DNA from: Symsagittifera roscoffensis
Lineage: Eukaryota > Xenacoelomorpha > Acoela > Convolutidae
Reading direction: 5' to 3'
Length of the DNA stretch: 64,000 bases
NCBI RefSeq assembly: GCF_963678635.1
Contig: NW_026971001.1
Coordinates: 1-64,000, forward strand
Made by a program: the position numbers and the translations under genes. How positions within the stretch are numbered: the first letter of the stretch is position 1; each line of letters starts with the position of its first letter. Under the pieces are notes generated by a model, which was not told the origin of the DNA, did not search any database, and saw only the letters and a program-made list of their open reading frames with translations. Below, in pieces: positions 45,829 through 56,231 of the stretch.

Positions 45829-47663
45829 AGTTCCGTTTGTGTGTGGTGCTCTATTGTGAACTGTAAATTTGGATGAAGTAAGTTTGCAGGCCGTAGCACT
45901 TTTTCAGGATCACCCTTCACTGTTCTCACTATATCATCAACGTAACGGAGAAATAACTTAGCTTGTTGCCCTGACTTATTTTTCTCTCTTATTGCGATGC
46001 ATTTTCTGCAGTACCAGACGGTTTCACTTATGTTTCGATACTCATCATCTGATATATCACTGCGTTTTACGTGATACCAGTTCAAACAGCATTCACATTC
46101 TACACCTTTTGACCTGAACATGACTTTCTTATTGCACTCGGGACATATTCCGTGAAGATCTTTCTCGGGCAAAAACATTTCGGGAATATCCCTCGATAGT
46201 GCAGTTTTGTACTGCTTCAGCCACAGATTTGCTAAAATAGCGGCAAGAGATGCCCCCATTGCCAAACCATCTTTCGGAACGTACCATGTTTCATTGCACT
46301 TGAAATGGACTTGACTAACTGCCATGTTCAACAGTCTCTTCATGGTTTTCCTAGCAATTGATGGTGGTTCATCTTGCTCATACAGTTTTCTCAGAGCTAT
46401 GTCTATCGCTTCTTTCAATGGAACATTTGTGTACAAACTCTTCACATCTAGAGATATCAAGTTTTCATTGGGCTCAAGATTAGTGCTCTCTAAGATTTCT
46501 CTCGCATCAAGTGAGTTGGTTTCGATGTTTGCGCCCTCAATTTTCTCGAAGAATTTTGCAAGAACCTTGTTCAAGTTATAATAAGAGCTACCAGGCAAGG
46601 AGAGGACCGGTCTTAATGGGGTATTCACTTTATGCACTTTCGCCAACCCATAAAGCCTGGCGGGCTGCCCCCCAGTAGACCTCATCCTTGTGTAGAGATT
46701 CTCACTTAATTCATCTTTTTTCCTCATAGCCAACAAATCTTTATTGATGTCTCTTTCTATCTTCAAAACAATCGCATCACTTGTTCCTTTACTTTTGCTG
46801 AATTGATTTGAATCTAATGTATCCGACAACTTGTTCTCGTAGATGTCCTTTCTCACTACACAAGTACCCACGCCTTTGTCATACGGTACCGCAACTAATC
46901 CATTACTCTTCAGATACTTTCGGGCCTTCTCAACGCCTTTCTCAGATGGTGTTTGTTTCACCCTTTTAGCATAGGCTTTTGCCACAGCTTCGATCTCACA
47001 AAGGGCCTCCCCGGGGACTTTACGATTTTTGAGATCCGATAGAAAGATGTCAATGTCGGCGAGAAAGTGCGTCTCATTAAATTTATCCCTGACGGGATGC
47101 TTTGGCCCTAATGCCAACACTTGTTGTACCCAATTTGGTAATTCAACATCATCAAGAGCTCTTACCGAACCCTCACCTTGCTTCCCTAGAGGTCGGTCTT
47201 GCTTTTCTGATAGTTTCATTAGCTTCTTCTGATGGGTCTCTTTGACTGTTGCTGATTGTCTTTGTCCCCTAAGACTTAAATATTTAATTACCGAAGCCCA
47301 AAACTTCTCATCTACAACCCTCTGTACTGTGCTTCTCGCCCTTTCTAGTTTGACTTCAACGTTTTTCTCATCTGTCCTTGCCTTGTTTATCTCCGTTCTT
47401 AGAAGTTTTGTCTGAAAACTGTGTACCGCTTGGCTCGAAAACACCCCATTTTCCGGTACCCTGAACCTCAAAAAGTCAGGTATAATGTCGTTTTCTAGAC
47501 AAACTCTCAAAAATTTAACACGTTGGTGACAGTTGATAAATTTGACATATATGGACGCATAATCACGGACTAATTTCCAAATGAGTTTGTTTTTCAAAGT
47601 CCAAATCAAGAATGGAGGTGGGAGTACAACTGTGCTCATTGGTTTGCAGGCCACGTGACACAA
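45735..47663 (-). CDS. PLE reverse transcriptase with inserted PHD-like finger
   Basis: A 642-codon frame. The first ~260 residues are a basic N-terminal region with YIKYLSLRG-like helices. RT blocks follow: ARLYGLAKVHK (near residue 340), LISLDVKSLYTNVPL (first catalytic Asp), YVPKDGLAMGASLAAILANLW (motif B), and LRYVDDIV (45930-45947, catalytic Asp pair). Between motif B and the YVDD box sits an extra ~55-residue cysteine-rich insert (45995-46155) that looks like a PHD finger. The closest relatives by motif are GIY-YIG-bearing PLEs. All catalytic residues are present. The frame's last ~30 residues are out of frame because of a frameshift. Confidence 0.9.
   Translation of the reverse strand: MCHVACKPMSTVVLPPPFLIWTLKNKLIWKLVRDYASIYVKFINCHQRVKFLRVCLENDIIPDFLRFRVPENGVFSSQAVHSFQTKLLRTEINKARTDEKNVEVKLERARSTVQRVVDEKFWASVIKYLSLRGQRQSATVKETHQKKLMKLSEKQDRPLGKQGEGSVRALDDVELPNWVQQVLALGPKHPVRDKFNETHFLADIDIFLSDLKNRKVPGEALCEIEAVAKAYAKRVKQTPSEKGVEKARKYLKSNGLVAVPYDKGVGTCVVRKDIYENKLSDTLDSNQFSKSKGTSDAIVLKIERDINKDLLAMRKKDELSENLYTRMRSTGGQPARLYGLAKVHKVNTPLRPVLSLPGSSYYNLNKVLAKFFEKIEGANIETNSLDAREILESTNLEPNENLISLDVKSLYTNVPLKEAIDIALRKLYEQDEPPSIARKTMKRLLNMAVSQVHFKCNETWYVPKDGLAMGASLAAILANLWLKQYKTALSRDIPEMFLPEKDLHGICPECNKKVMFRSKGVECECCLNWYHVKRSDISDDEYRNISETVWYCRKCIAIREKNKSGQQAKLFLRYVDDIVRTVKGDPEKVLRPANLLHPNLQFTIEHHTQTELWHFWIYKLVFTNAGKLAVGGIKNQQIQVLY
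45995..46155 (-). other. PHD-finger-like insert in PLE RT
   Basis: The insert shows CPEC, then CECC followed by four residues and a histidine in WYH, and finally WYCRKC. This is the spacing of a C4HC3 PHD finger, including the characteristic aromatic before the final pair. The cysteine expected three residues after the histidine is arginine, so one zinc ligand is missing. PHD fingers usually bind histone tails. It lies between RT motif B and the catalytic box, where PLE RTs normally have a short loop. Confidence 0.75.
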
Positions 47664-47684
47664 AGCAACTCAAATAACACAAGT

Positions 47685-48377
47685 TTAACTCAGCCTCTCC
47701 GTTGAAGCCTCCTCGTCAGTCCGACCAACAGTTGCCTCGCCTCTGTTCACCAGTCTTCTTTTCTCCGCCCTCCTTCTCGATTGAGATTTCTTTTTCATGT
47801 TTGAACGAAGCTTGGACAAGACAGCTGGCAGGTTGTCTTGGTGTTCGAACACAATCCTCAAAGACTTTAGCTCCAGCTGGACGTCCTGGTGCAGTGCCTG
47901 ATATTCGTTGACCAGCTCCATTCTTCTCTACCTCTTTGAAATGAGACACTTTGTAATAGGAATGACAAGAATACCCGAGCTGATCAGCTGGTTCCTGATA
48001 TCCGGTGTACCGTTTCTCTGACAGTATACAATTGCGCTGATATTTGTCAGTGTCTTCAGGATTTCTGTCAATTCCTCTAAATTGCAAGCTCTGTAATTGT
48101 TTGTGCGGTGGCTGTTGATAGAATTATTGATGATGTCGTGCCACACCACCACTTGACGTTTTTCTGCTAGAGGTGCCCTGCAGAGTAGGCTTGCGAGGTT
48201 CTTCTGTGGGTTCGTGGTGTTCGGGTTTAAAGAAAGTCCCAGAATAGCCAAAATTTTGGGTAGAAATTGTTCTTTTTCCAGGTTGCTAAAATGTTCCAGG
48301 CTGTGGTAGAGGGAGCTAGCCGCTACAATGTATACCCTTTCAATTCTAACATGGTAAAATATAAAAAGATTTTTCAA
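47685..48377 (-). CDS. PLE upstream open frames
   Basis: The frame 48377-47928 (149 codons) has a conserved-looking core, VVVWHDIINNSI, then NNYRACNLEELTEILKTL, then AIVYCQRNGTPDI and GILVIPITK. It resembles an alternating strand-helix fold. I do not recognise it, though an SGNH-like fold is conceivable. It is followed, in another frame, by 47921-47685, whose end is very basic (KSQSRRRAEKRRL). These lie between the right terminal repeat and RT, in the same orientation, and are probably the N-terminal part of the PLE coding region or a separate small protein. Confidence 0.55.
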
Positions 48378-48506
48378 CTAAAAAAATTTCTCCACTAAAA
48401 CAAGGGAAAAGTAAATTTAAAATTACGTCTCCTTGTAGGAGAGACTGTAATTGAGAATTGGCTCAACGCAGTAGGGTTTCAAAATTTTACATCTAAATAT
48501 TTTGAG

Positions 48507-48864
48507 AACGCGTTAAAATTGTAAATTCAAACAAATGTTTTCGCACATTTTGTCCATCTTCAGTTTTTAAAAATTCTAAGTTATCTGTACAAAATGATCA
48601 AAGATCATAAAAAGTGTCACACACATCATACTTCAAAATTTTAAAAATTCAACCAATCAAAACTTTACAAATATCACTGAAATTATGTAACAGCTATTAC
48701 GTAACATTTTAAAACATTTTGTCACAAATTTCTGAGAGTTTTCTTCGTTATTATTTTCACATTTTCGTTTTGTGGCTAATTTTAATGCTAACATGTAAGT
48801 TGTTTTTCCTTATTTTGTTGTTTTAGCCAGAATTTTGCGATTCTGGAACTATAGCCTTAGTGTC
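48507..48864 (-). repeat. PLE terminal direct repeat (right, 5' side)
   Basis: Pairs with 44686-45042 in direct orientation. Small differences such as gcgttaaaattg against gcgttaaaattc show slight divergence since insertion. Just outside, a short echo of its end (gattcgggaactatagcc) occurs near 48870-48895. Confidence 0.88.
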
Positions 48865-48899
48865 AAGTTTCGATTCGGGAACTATAGCCTATAGCCAGT

Positions 48900-49450
48900 T
48901 TGATCACTAAATTTTATGATTCAAAAAATTTGGCTTTTTGAAGTTGTTTGTTATTGCTTCGCCAAAAGAAATTTTTAGAAGTGTGATTTGGTTTGCTTTT
49001 TTTCCAGTTTCTTGTGTCATTTACTATATTCCATTTCGGTCGCTCAGTTGTTTTAGGATTAAATAATTTTAATATGAAAATATCGTCTTTTAGGTTGACT
49101 TTTGGTTTGTCATTACGAATGTAGACTGTTTCAAGTGGTGCGCATCTTTTCAGGCAGCCTACTGTATTTGAATTTGAAAAATTGAACAATTTTTCAGGGT
49201 TATTTGCTGTAAAAAGTCTCCCAACTATGCTTGTTAGGGCAGTTTTAAATTCTTTTTCTGAATATTTCGATCCATAGTAAGCTAACACGGCACAGTTTCA
49301 TCACTAAATTTATCTCAGATACCAAAATTGTAGCTAAGTGATCAGTTATAATTGGTAGAGTGAAATTTAAAACTTTGTTCTTCACTTCGGTTCAGTTTAA
49401 ATCTGTGATAATGTAACAGTCGCCTACTTCGGTCACATATGAGGCTTAAG
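48900..49450 (-). pseudogene. LINE endonuclease end and linker (upstream half of the split LINE)
   Basis: On the minus strand, near 49330-49420, the frame reads VGDCYIITDLN and then VLNFTLPIITDHLATIL, which carries the conserved SDH-type box of LINE endonucleases as TDH. A single stop lies between. The frame 49288-48914 continues with a linker rich in Lys and Asn (PKWNIVNDTRNWKK). This is the upstream half of the LINE whose RT is at 43399-44665. The Penelope-like element lies between the two halves. Confidence 0.75.
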
Positions 49451-50659
49451 AAAAATAGGCCCTATAACCAGTGGCTCAAGAGTCAGGGACACTATCTCTT
49501 GTGTTTTTCTACCTCAAAACGGTCGGAGCCAATTCGGTTCGCTTGCGACATGAGAATAGAACCCGTTACAACTTAAAGGCCACTACCAAAATACCCCCCC
49601 CCCCACTCCAGAAAATAAGAACGCCCCCATACTTAGTTCATTTCAGATGGATCAACCTAAAACTCGCCTCACCTCAACATACTTATTAAAAAATGCACTC
49701 GAGAAAACTAAATTTGGTACTTACATAGCAGCACGCTTGAGAAACAGAGTAATTAAACTAATTAATGACTCTAGCATAAATATAATCGAATATAACTCAA
49801 AAAGTTTTCTTTCGATGAGTTCCAATCAAGGGCAATAAGTTTTAATTCAAGAAAGTAATTTTGGATCTGGACCATTGGGAGACTTCACTTGTCTGCCTTT
49901 CCGTTGAAGTTTCACACTGGCCCAGTTGATTCTTGCTCTGCTCTCGTATTCGTTTGGTCTCCTATATCAGATAGGACAGCTCTACTCTAGTTTTCTACGA
50001 TAGCAATTTCCCACTGTGTATATTTGACAACTTTTCCGCAACTGTAATTCGATTTGTTCTGATCTCTTATTTTATGTTTTTAGTTGTCGCGAGAAAACTG
50101 AGCATGACAGGCTCCATTCAAATTAACATTCGAATCCAAAAAACTTCATTCCAAAACCACGTATTTTCGTGCTCCTCAAGGCCAAACTTCCAGATATGAC
50201 CGACTGGCACATACTCCCCGGACTCAAGATCGATGTCCTCATCGCGTGCTGCCGTCTGTCAGTGAATCCCCAGAAACCCGAGTGTTACTCAAGATACAGT
50301 GCCAGTGGCCATTAACAGAAGTTTCCAGCAGACTTAAGTTTATCTACACCCCAAAATTCACAACCATGTAAAATTTTCACACTATCGCTAAACAGCAATC
50401 AAAATCTGCACACACCTGCACCTGTGAATTTTCGCTTTTTAAGCTAGTACTTTAAAATTTCTTTTGTCCTATTCAATCAGGAAATTGTCATGCAGCATTT
50501 TGATTTATATAATAGATGTAATATATTAATAACAATGTCTCATTTGTTAAAATTTCTTTTTCGTGAACCCAGATTTCATCCGAGTTCACCATCAAGCCCC
50601 TTTCCTTCCCTCTCAAGACTCAAGACTCTAGAACTCCCCACTGAGCCACCTGCTCACCT
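49451..50659. other. Spacer between LINE and element C
   Basis: No recognised gene. An 11-base run of C occurs at 49594-49604. The part nearest 50660 should contain the 3' UTR and LTR of minus-strand element C, but no LTR partner lies inside the window. Confidence 0.45.
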
Positions 50660-53600
50660 CGCGTTCTTCGCCTTCGAGGTACCAGACCCAGATGCATTTG
50701 ACACCGTGATCTGTTTCAACAGTGCCTCTTCGTCATCGGAGCTAATCACGATCTCTTCCCAGGCTTTCAGCTGTTCATAGGACCGCATCCAACCCCTTTG
50801 CTCCTGCAATCTCTTCGCTTGATTGGAAAACTCTTCACCCTCGACTCTCGGTTCAAACAGAAGGAATTGTGCAGACTCAGGCTCACGTTCTTCGCCAAGT
50901 TTTCCTCTAGTATCGACTCTCTCGCCTTGGTGTTGTTTCTGGACACTCTACCAACTCTTTTCCACCCCATCGTCATCGCATTTCGATGGGTCAGCAGAGG
51001 TCTCTTGAAAGCTTCCGGTCCTATCTCGGCCTGGAATTGTCGATATTCCTTCTGATATTTCCTCATATGATCCTTCGTTGTCATGTATAACCAGGACGTC
51101 AACGTCGCTCGAAACCAAGGAAGGAACCTTAAGCGGCTCCACACGTGTCTGACTTCCATTGGTATGGCGAATACCTTGCATACAGTCTCAAACAACTCGA
51201 GTCTCCTGCTGTAATCTATCGCGTAAATCGACACTGCCGTCGGCGTCTTCGATTCCCGATACTTCGTTACATTTTCTTCAATCCATCGTAGAGCCAGCAT
51301 CGTGCTCACCACCAAGATGGTCACCTTTTGCTGATGATCGGGCAGTCCTAACGACCTGATTTCTTCCACATCCCAGATCAGGCAGAGATTCGCGTGATCC
51401 GGGTACCACACTGTTTGTGCCAGACAGTGGCATGGACATTCCTCATGTGTGAGGTCTATGCTCCTAAGATTGCGCTCTCCCGAGGCTTCTAGGAGAGGCT
51501 CATGTTCCATCATTTTCTCTTGTAACGCGTCGTTCTCTTCCAGGTTTGGAGCACCACCCATAGGTTTTCCGATCACGTTTTGTCTCTCGTAGTCACTTGT
51601 GTTTTCACTTTCCAAACCCAAAAGTTCTTCCCCCCAGATTTCACTCAAGTCGTCCCTCTGTTCTTTTGGCACTGTCCCTCGGATTTTCCTCAACAACCGG
51701 TGTGAATGATGCGACATCCGAGCCAGTCTTACGCACTTGGGCACTGAGAAGGCTTTGTCTATCAATACCCTTTGGCTGGATACCTCCACCATCGCCATGT
51801 GCAATGGATAGGGGCTGCCACATAGGTTGGCCATCACTGACCCCACTAAGGACTTCGCATTTATAGGCAGACCATAGGCTTCGCTCATGGAAAATCCCAT
51901 TTCCGCTTCAAGTCCAACCTTCCAGCTCTCTGGGTTACCTGCAACACCCCGGGCCATGACTCCACACTCAACGCGGTCACCAAGTGGTGTTCTGACTCTA
52001 GCCTCTCCAGTGACTGGAGACTGCACATTCTCGAGAAGAATCTGAGAGCTGTTGCTAGGTTCACCGTGGTACTCGCGTAACACTCAGCCATGATCTGTAT
52101 TTCACTCTTCTCCCTTTCGGTAATGTCTTCAAACCAGGTGACTAGATCTTCTTTCTGGAAGGACTGTATCCTGACGCATGACCGTCCATCACAGGTGTGC
52201 TCGCCATTTCCACACCTCGAATCAAGACAACTGCCCGGCTCCAGTTTCTTCACCGACCCTAGTCTACTCGTCGCTTCACTTGACTACTTCGCCTGAGGCA
52301 GGATCAGTCTGTGCACTATGCTCAGTGTCGCCAGATCTTCGTCCTCCGCTGGTGCTAATCTCACTCGCTCCGTGACTTCCTCGATCAGGCTCGCATGGGG
52401 ATGTGGACACCAGGAGGGCCTCAGCAGTTTCCACAATACTCCCAGATTCGTGACCAACATGCCATTCCCGTTACCCATCTTCAGTTCGACTCTTTTACTA
52501 GAGCGCGGTACACTTATCACCTCTGGTATCTTCTCGAGAATCAAACCCAAGCTAGGTCTCTCTTTCTCCACAGTGTCTGTTTCCACTATCTTCTCTGTCC
52601 AGAACTTTAGTAGCTCCGCCACCTCGTAGTTTCTGTGAGCGCCTCCGGCTTCCGAGTCCAAGAAAGGGTTGAACGCCATCCCCATCACTCCAGACACATA
52701 CTGGTACTCTCCCTTCTTATTGGGTTGCAAGTACTCTCCTGACGAGGCCAAGTTACGGTGCACGTCATGTTTCTCTTCGAACTTCTTGTTGTAGAATCTC
52801 CGTATCTCATCTAATTTCCTGTGGCTCTCTAGAGACTGCCTGGAACCATCCTCCTTTTCTATCCCAGTACTCTGGTGCACATTCAAGATGACTGCTGAGA
52901 CTCTCTTTTCCATTGATTTGCTCCCAGTTGCTCTTTGCTGGCATGCTAGGAGTGTGCTGTCAGTCATCACCGACATTATCCACCTCAAGAAACAAGTAGC
53001 GTCTCTCCTCCTTGCCAGGCTCAAGCCTGAGTTATCCCTAGCCACGTGTTGCATCAATGTCTGATATATTTCTAGACTTTTTCCACCCAACTTCAACTTG
53101 TCGTGCGAGGTCAGCGTTTCCAACTCTATCCCCACCAGGCTCCAGGCGAACATCAATTGTCCTGCTGTTCTAACAAAGGGATTTGCCATCAATGGCGACG
53201 CCGATGAGGATGTCCTCATCGCTTCTTCAAAATAATCCCTCAACAAGTTCTGCCAAGTTCTCCTCAGATGGCTCCCCAATTCCAATTTGTTTGATATCAG
53301 CCTTCTGCTGGGTAGCCCAGTTGCGTCGTTTGCGTGACACTCCACTGTCGAGTTTCTTTAGGCAGTCTTCCAATTCCTTCAATGTTTCCAGGGCCACCCC
53401 CACCACGGTCGGGAGGTGTTCCTCGTCTTATTCTTCTCGAGAGGATTGCTAGTCACTTGCTTCCCAGTGACCTGATGTTCATTTGAGACCCATTCTTTGC
53501 CGACGTCCACTTCCCATGTCTGCCGCTCGTCGAACCTCGTTTCATCTTTGTCCTCTGAGGCTTAAAGTCTTCTTCCGTTGTCGAGTTGGTGGGAACCTCC

Positions 53601-53842
53601 ATCTCTCTTTCTACGTCGAGCAGTTTCCTTGGTTCGTAGCTACTCTTGTAGGCTGCTGTCTTCCATCGTGCCAGAACCATGGGGTCCGTCTCTCTCAAGT
53701 TTTTCTCCGAGACCGCATCCGCCGAAGGACTACCCCACCCTTCTACCTCTCTCTTCCTCTTGCGAGACCTCACGTCTTTACTTGGAAGCGTTGCCGTTAT
53801 CATCACTGATTTGACCTCTTTGTCTCCATCCAACCCTTCCAA
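50660..53842 (-). pseudogene. Downstream protein, C-terminal part (element C)
   Basis: The frames 53842-53453, 53345-52284, 52253-51885 and 52083-50767, then a last frame ending near 50660, together match the single long frame of element B. Landmarks are YVSGVMGMAFNPF, LRPSWCPHPHAS, the Cys-His cluster GSCLDSRCGNGEHTC, SVPKCVRLARMS, LIWDVEEIRSLGLPDH and WFRATLTSWLY. After a frameshift near 50790 the acidic tail AWEEIVISSDDEEALL follows. Frameshifts lie near 53840, 53400, 52270, 51950 and 50790. There is no signal peptide or clear transmembrane segment. Function unknown. Conservation in three element copies shows it was under selection in the active ancestor. Confidence 0.8.
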
Positions 53843-56216
53843 CTCTTGTCTCCCCCCGCTCGAGCCTTAAGGATATTAGTACTTTTAATTATATTACTAG
53901 TTTCGACCTTATCCCCCCTTACACTTTCAATTATTTTATTGACAATTTTTTGTTTCAGAGTAGAGCTGTCTTTACATTCGTCTTCAAGGGTCTTCTGTGA
54001 TGCATTTCTCAACTCGACCATCTTGCTCAGCAGTTCTCCTCTAGCTTTCTCCTCCAGACCCGTCCCCATCAGGACAGGCTCTCCGAACTTCACCACTGTG
54101 TCCCACAGTTCTTCCTTGAAATCATCCAGTGTGATCTCGCCATCCACTTCTCGATTGAACTCGCTCAAGAATTCTCGCCAAGCGTCCTCATCCAGAGTGC
54201 CTAGGAACATGGTCTTGTTTCCCTCGAAGGTATTCTTTTCCCTTTCTTCTGCGCTCAAGATTATCATTCCCATATTAGAAGTCTCACCCATCAATGGCAA
54301 CTCTAGATTTTTACGGGGAGATGAGGTCAGAGGTGGTGTGGGAGTGTCTGCCCAATTTTCTCCGCTCAGGTCCTTCAACAGCTCTTGAGTGGTGAATTCC
54401 TCCTCTGATGGTTTTGGTTCGGGCGTGTTCCCCACTTCCATATCCTCCCCTGCCTCGCTGAGAGTCTCATCCATGCTTTCTTCTCCTGATTCGACTCTTC
54501 TCCTCTCAAGGATCCTCCTGAATCGATCTTCTACAGGGCCGCTTGTTTTATCTCCAGGGGTGCCCACCGACAGGGGTGATGGTGTCGTCGGATCCGGTTT
54601 CTTGTATTCCGTCAGAGCCACATACAACGGGCCTGCTGCATCCAGCGACTTCCCCTCCTGTCTCATCTCCACCTGCTCCAGTCCGTAAGGTGCCCGGTAT
54701 CTTCTCGTGGCAAACTTCATCTCGTCCTTAAGTGCAATGTGTACTTCTTCCACGATCATCCTGCCATCGTCCCACACCGGCAACATGTTCTCTAAACCCG
54801 CCCGCTCAAGCTTTCTCAAGACCTCTCGTATCTCGAATTTTGGGGGCAATGAGCCTCTCATCTTCTTCGCTTGGGTCGTCCAGGAGTTTATTTTTATGTC
54901 ACAGGTGTGAAAATAGACCGCTGCAGTGTAGCCGATGAATAGGGGATCCCAGCCATCGGTGAATTCCCTCTGCTGCCCTTCCGCCGCTGCTCTCGCGAAC
55001 AGGGACGGGACCACCAGGGAACTGTTCATTCCCAGTGTCATTCTCCTTACCGTTGGGAACTCTGGAATGGTTGTTGGCAAGATTTCCTTCTCCAGTATTG
55101 CCTCTAGCTCCCTCTTCACAAACTCGAAGCTCTTCTTCCACGCGGGAATTCTCAAGACCTCTTGTCCACTCGCCGACAGGGATTTAGGTTCCAGAATTTG
55201 AGGTAAGTTCCGATGGGACCCTCGCGTTTACCTCCCATCCTACACTGCAGTTGTCCTCGGAAATTGTACACCATCAATTCTTGATCTTTCACTTTTCCGA
55301 AGAGTACCGTGTTGCTCATTTGTGCCCTCAGCACCTCTTGCTGACACCAGTTGAGCGTCGTCCCATCCAGTATACTTATGAGGCTCAAGTGTGTCACGGA
55401 GTTGCGATAAGCTGTCACCAGAGGATCTGGAAACGGCCGGTCCATAAATGCAGGTTACGACCTCCTCCATCCCCGGATTATCCCCATTGGGTCCGATCTC
55501 ATCGCCAGGCACAGGTCTGTCAACAGAGGCATGCCCCCATTCACTTTCCTCCATTCATCTCTCGTCTTTGGATTCTTTTCCTCACCAGTCATGTGTCGGT
55601 TCTGCATCAGGAGGTACTCCACTAGCAGCGTCTTTAGCCCTGCAGCACACTTATATGAATAGGTGTCAATGCTCGAGTGGGTTTTCCCCATCGACAGGGG
55701 CTCCCCATATTTCGTTAGTCGATGAAATGACACCAGTTCACCATGGGTCAGGAGCACCAGTGCCAGATACCCGTCAATCCGGAGTGTTTCCACACACCGA
55801 CTGAACGCTGGACCCATATTGAATAGGTACCTCGGGTAAACCAGGTACAGTGCCAACAACAGGCTGTTGGGCATGCTCAGGGTTTCTTGTACAAAGGCTC
55901 CAAAGATGATCTCCTTTGCACCAAACACTCCAGCCATGAACTCCTTTCCCCAACAAGGACTCAAGAACTCAAGAATCTCGTGATCCCTCCTCGTCTTCAG
56001 CTCGCCCTTTGCGTACTCCCTCCAGAATCCTCCAATTGTGACCTCGTTGACAGCTGTGACGAACCTGGTCACCGTCATTTCCCTTTTCTCGGCCACATCC
56101 AGCTGCTTCTCAAGAAAACTCCAGATTTGCTTCACAAGAGGTGGGGCACTCTCCTTCTCCAACCTTGGTGTCAGGAATGACCACCTACCTCTTTCTTGTG
56201 TCAGCCGATACACCAT
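53803..56216 (-). pseudogene. Downstream protein, middle part (element C)
   Basis: The frame 56216-55455 is in register with the SGNH frame upstream, separated only by a TAG at 56232-56234. It continues in register to 55152 past a TAA at 55455-55457. A frameshift near 55155 then leads into the 450-codon frame 55155-53803. The first part is helical and largely hydrophobic in places (LPNSLLLALYLVYPRYLF analogue near 55870). The last ~200 residues are acidic and Ser/Thr-rich, as in element D. It matches D at 36270-38163. No known domain is recognised. It looks like an internal section of one very long polyprotein. Confidence 0.75.
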
Positions 56217-56231
56217 TGACTCCAGTTGCTT

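Larger units (their letters stand above)
44666..48870 (-). mobile_element. Penelope-like element inserted in a LINE
   Basis: A complete-looking PLE on the minus strand. From right to left it has a terminal direct repeat (48507-48864), an upstream open frame (48377-47928), a basic region (47921-47685), RT (47663-45735), a linker, a GIY-YIG endonuclease (45367-45035) and the second terminal repeat (44686-45042). PLEs prime reverse transcription at a nick and commonly have such pseudo-LTRs. It interrupts a LINE whose endonuclease end is on the right and whose RT is on the left, both on the same strand. The PLE is therefore the younger insertion. Frame changes at the RT-endonuclease linker and inside the endonuclease suggest it is now inactive. 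Confidence 0.88.

Noticed and set aside
50767..53345. Envelope gene of an endogenous retrovirus
   Set aside because: The position behind pol would fit, but there is no signal peptide, no furin-type site, no fusion peptide and no membrane anchor.
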